A program made the position numbers and the translations under genes. Positions 63,143 through 64,000 of a DNA stretch of 64,000 nucleotides are shown piece by piece. The notes under the pieces are model-generated. The model was not told where the DNA came from and did no database searches. It saw only the letters and a list, made by a program, of their open reading frames with translations. This DNA is from Lonsdalea populi (GTDB taxonomy: Bacteria; Pseudomonadota; Gammaproteobacteria; Enterobacterales; Enterobacteriaceae), in contig NZ_CP065534.1 in the NCBI RefSeq assembly GCF_015999465.1, forward strand, positions 496,001 through 560,000, in the 5' to 3' direction. Position 1 is the stretch's first letter, and the number at the start of each line of letters is the position of its first letter.

Positions 63143-64000
63143 ATGGATAATATCGAAGTTCGTGGTGCCCGTACTCATAATCTCAAAAATATCAATCTGA
63201 TAATCCCACGCGATAAGCTGATTGTGGTGACGGGATTATCCGGATCCGGAAAGTCATCGCTGGCTTTTGACACCCTCTACGCCGAGGGGCAGCGACGTTA
63301 CGTGGAATCGCTTTCGGCGTATGCCCGGCAGTTTTTGTCCTTGATGGAAAAACCGGACGTCGATCATATCGAAGGGTTGTCGCCGGCTATCTCCATTGAA
63401 CAGAAGTCGACGTCTCATAACCCGCGCTCCACCGTCGGCACCATCACTGAAATTCATGATTACCTGCGCCTGCTGTATGCCCGCGTCGGGGAGCCGCGCT
63501 GCCCGGAACATAGCGTTCCGCTGGATGCGCAGACCGTGAGTCAGATGGTGGATAATGTGCTGGCGCAGCCGGAAGACAAGCGGCTGATGCTGCTGGCGCC
63601 GATCGTAAAAGATCGCAAGGGCGAGCACACCAAAACGCTGGAGAATCTGGCGACGCAGGGTTACATCCGCGCACGGATCGACGGCGAGGTGTGCGATCTG
63701 TCCGATCCGCCGCAGCTGGAGCTGCAGAAGAAGCATACCATCGAGGTCATCGTCGACCGCTTCAAGGTGCGCAGCGATCTGGCCCAGCGGCTGGCGGAGT
63801 CGTTTGAGACCGCGCTGGAGCTTTCCGGCGGCAGCGCCGTTGTTGCCGACATGGATGACAGCAACGCGCCTGAACTGCTGTTCTCCGCCAACTTCGCCTG
63901 TCCAATCTGCGGCTACAGCATGCATGAGATGGAACCGCGCATGTTCTCCTTTAATAACCCCGCCGGCGCGTGTCCGACTTGCGATGGGTTAGGCGTACAA
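63143..64000 (+). CDS. uvrA: Excinuclease ABC subunit A, 5' part only
   Basis: ABC-type ATPase that finds DNA damage and loads UvrB in nucleotide excision repair. 286 codons are visible and the frame runs off the window end. The ATG at 63143 follows [24 protein letters not shown] leads to Walker [21 protein letters not shown] near 27-46. The UvrB- and signature-proximal region [20 protein letters not shown] follows. The first zinc module begins at [14 protein letters not shown] and ACPTCDGLG. Confidence 0.98.
   Translation, partial: MDNIEVRGARTHNLKNINLIIPRDKLIVVTGLSGSGKSSLAFDTLYAEGQRRYVESLSAYARQFLSLMEKPDVDHIEGLSPAISIEQKSTSHNPRSTVGTITEIHDYLRLLYARVGEPRCPEHSVPLDAQTVSQMVDNVLAQPEDKRLMLLAPIVKDRKGEHTKTLENLATQGYIRARIDGEVCDLSDPPQLELQKKHTIEVIVDRFKVRSDLAQRLAESFETALELSGGSAVVADMDDSNAPELLFSANFACPICGYSMHEMEPRMFSFNNPAGACPTCDGLGVQ

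Overview
The window is a stretch of an Enterobacterales chromosome. Nearly every core protein reads as a close relative of its Escherichia coli counterpart. A CelS-type GH12 endoglucanase and a dense set of iron-uptake genes point to a plant-associated member of the Pectobacteriaceae (Dickeya, Pectobacterium, Brenneria, Lonsdalea or kin). I cannot fix the genus from sequence alone.

Layout. Positions 1-2301 hold the 3' end of proP, a short damaged-looking membrane protein gene and a Fur-box-preceded siderophore-interacting ferric reductase. Positions 2301-7287 (minus strand) are the leucine operon leuABCD with its leader peptide leuL, attenuator and promoter. Cra follows at 8074. The leuO and ilvIH genes that lie between leuL and cra in E. 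coli are missing. A decayed alaE (alanine exporter) pseudogene and a gene-free AT-rich stretch with hairpins separate cra from the dcw cluster.

Positions 10514-28420 are a complete division and cell wall cluster, mraZ-rsmH-ftsL-ftsI-murE-murF-mraY-murD-ftsW-murG-murC-ddlB-ftsQ-ftsA-ftsZ, then lpxC. Genes overlap or abut, so the set is probably transcribed largely from the mraZ promoter with internal help. Next come a DciA-like DUF721 gene (minus), secM-secA with the translation-arrest peptide, mutT, then yacG-zapD-coaE (minus), guaC, and the type IV pilus operon ppdD-hofB-hofC (minus). nadC, which adjoins ppdD in E. coli, is absent. ampD-ampE, a perfect 8 x 7 bp tandem repeat, aroP, and the pyruvate dehydrogenase operon pdhR-aceE-aceF-lpd follow, with PdhR operators upstream.

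Positions 49946-54540 are an inserted iron-uptake module: an AraC/PchR-type regulator, a FepA-like TonB-dependent catecholate receptor and a cytoplasmic-type siderophore esterase. acnB and yacL resume the ancestral order. Downstream is an accessory block on the minus strand: a D-arabinitol dehydrogenase plus SemiSWEET pair and the secreted GH12 glucanase, then about 1.3 kb of AT-rich or degenerate DNA. The window ends with the divergent ssb and uvrA (partial), which share a LexA-controlled intergenic region.

The window is mostly conserved housekeeping DNA. I did not find a clear unknown multigene system. The best leads are the iron module, the polyol/SemiSWEET pair, the atypical SecM arrest sequence, the retained DciA-like gene, the heptanucleotide repeat, the hairpin cluster before mraZ, and the scars where leuO-ilvIH, nadC and alaE have been lost.
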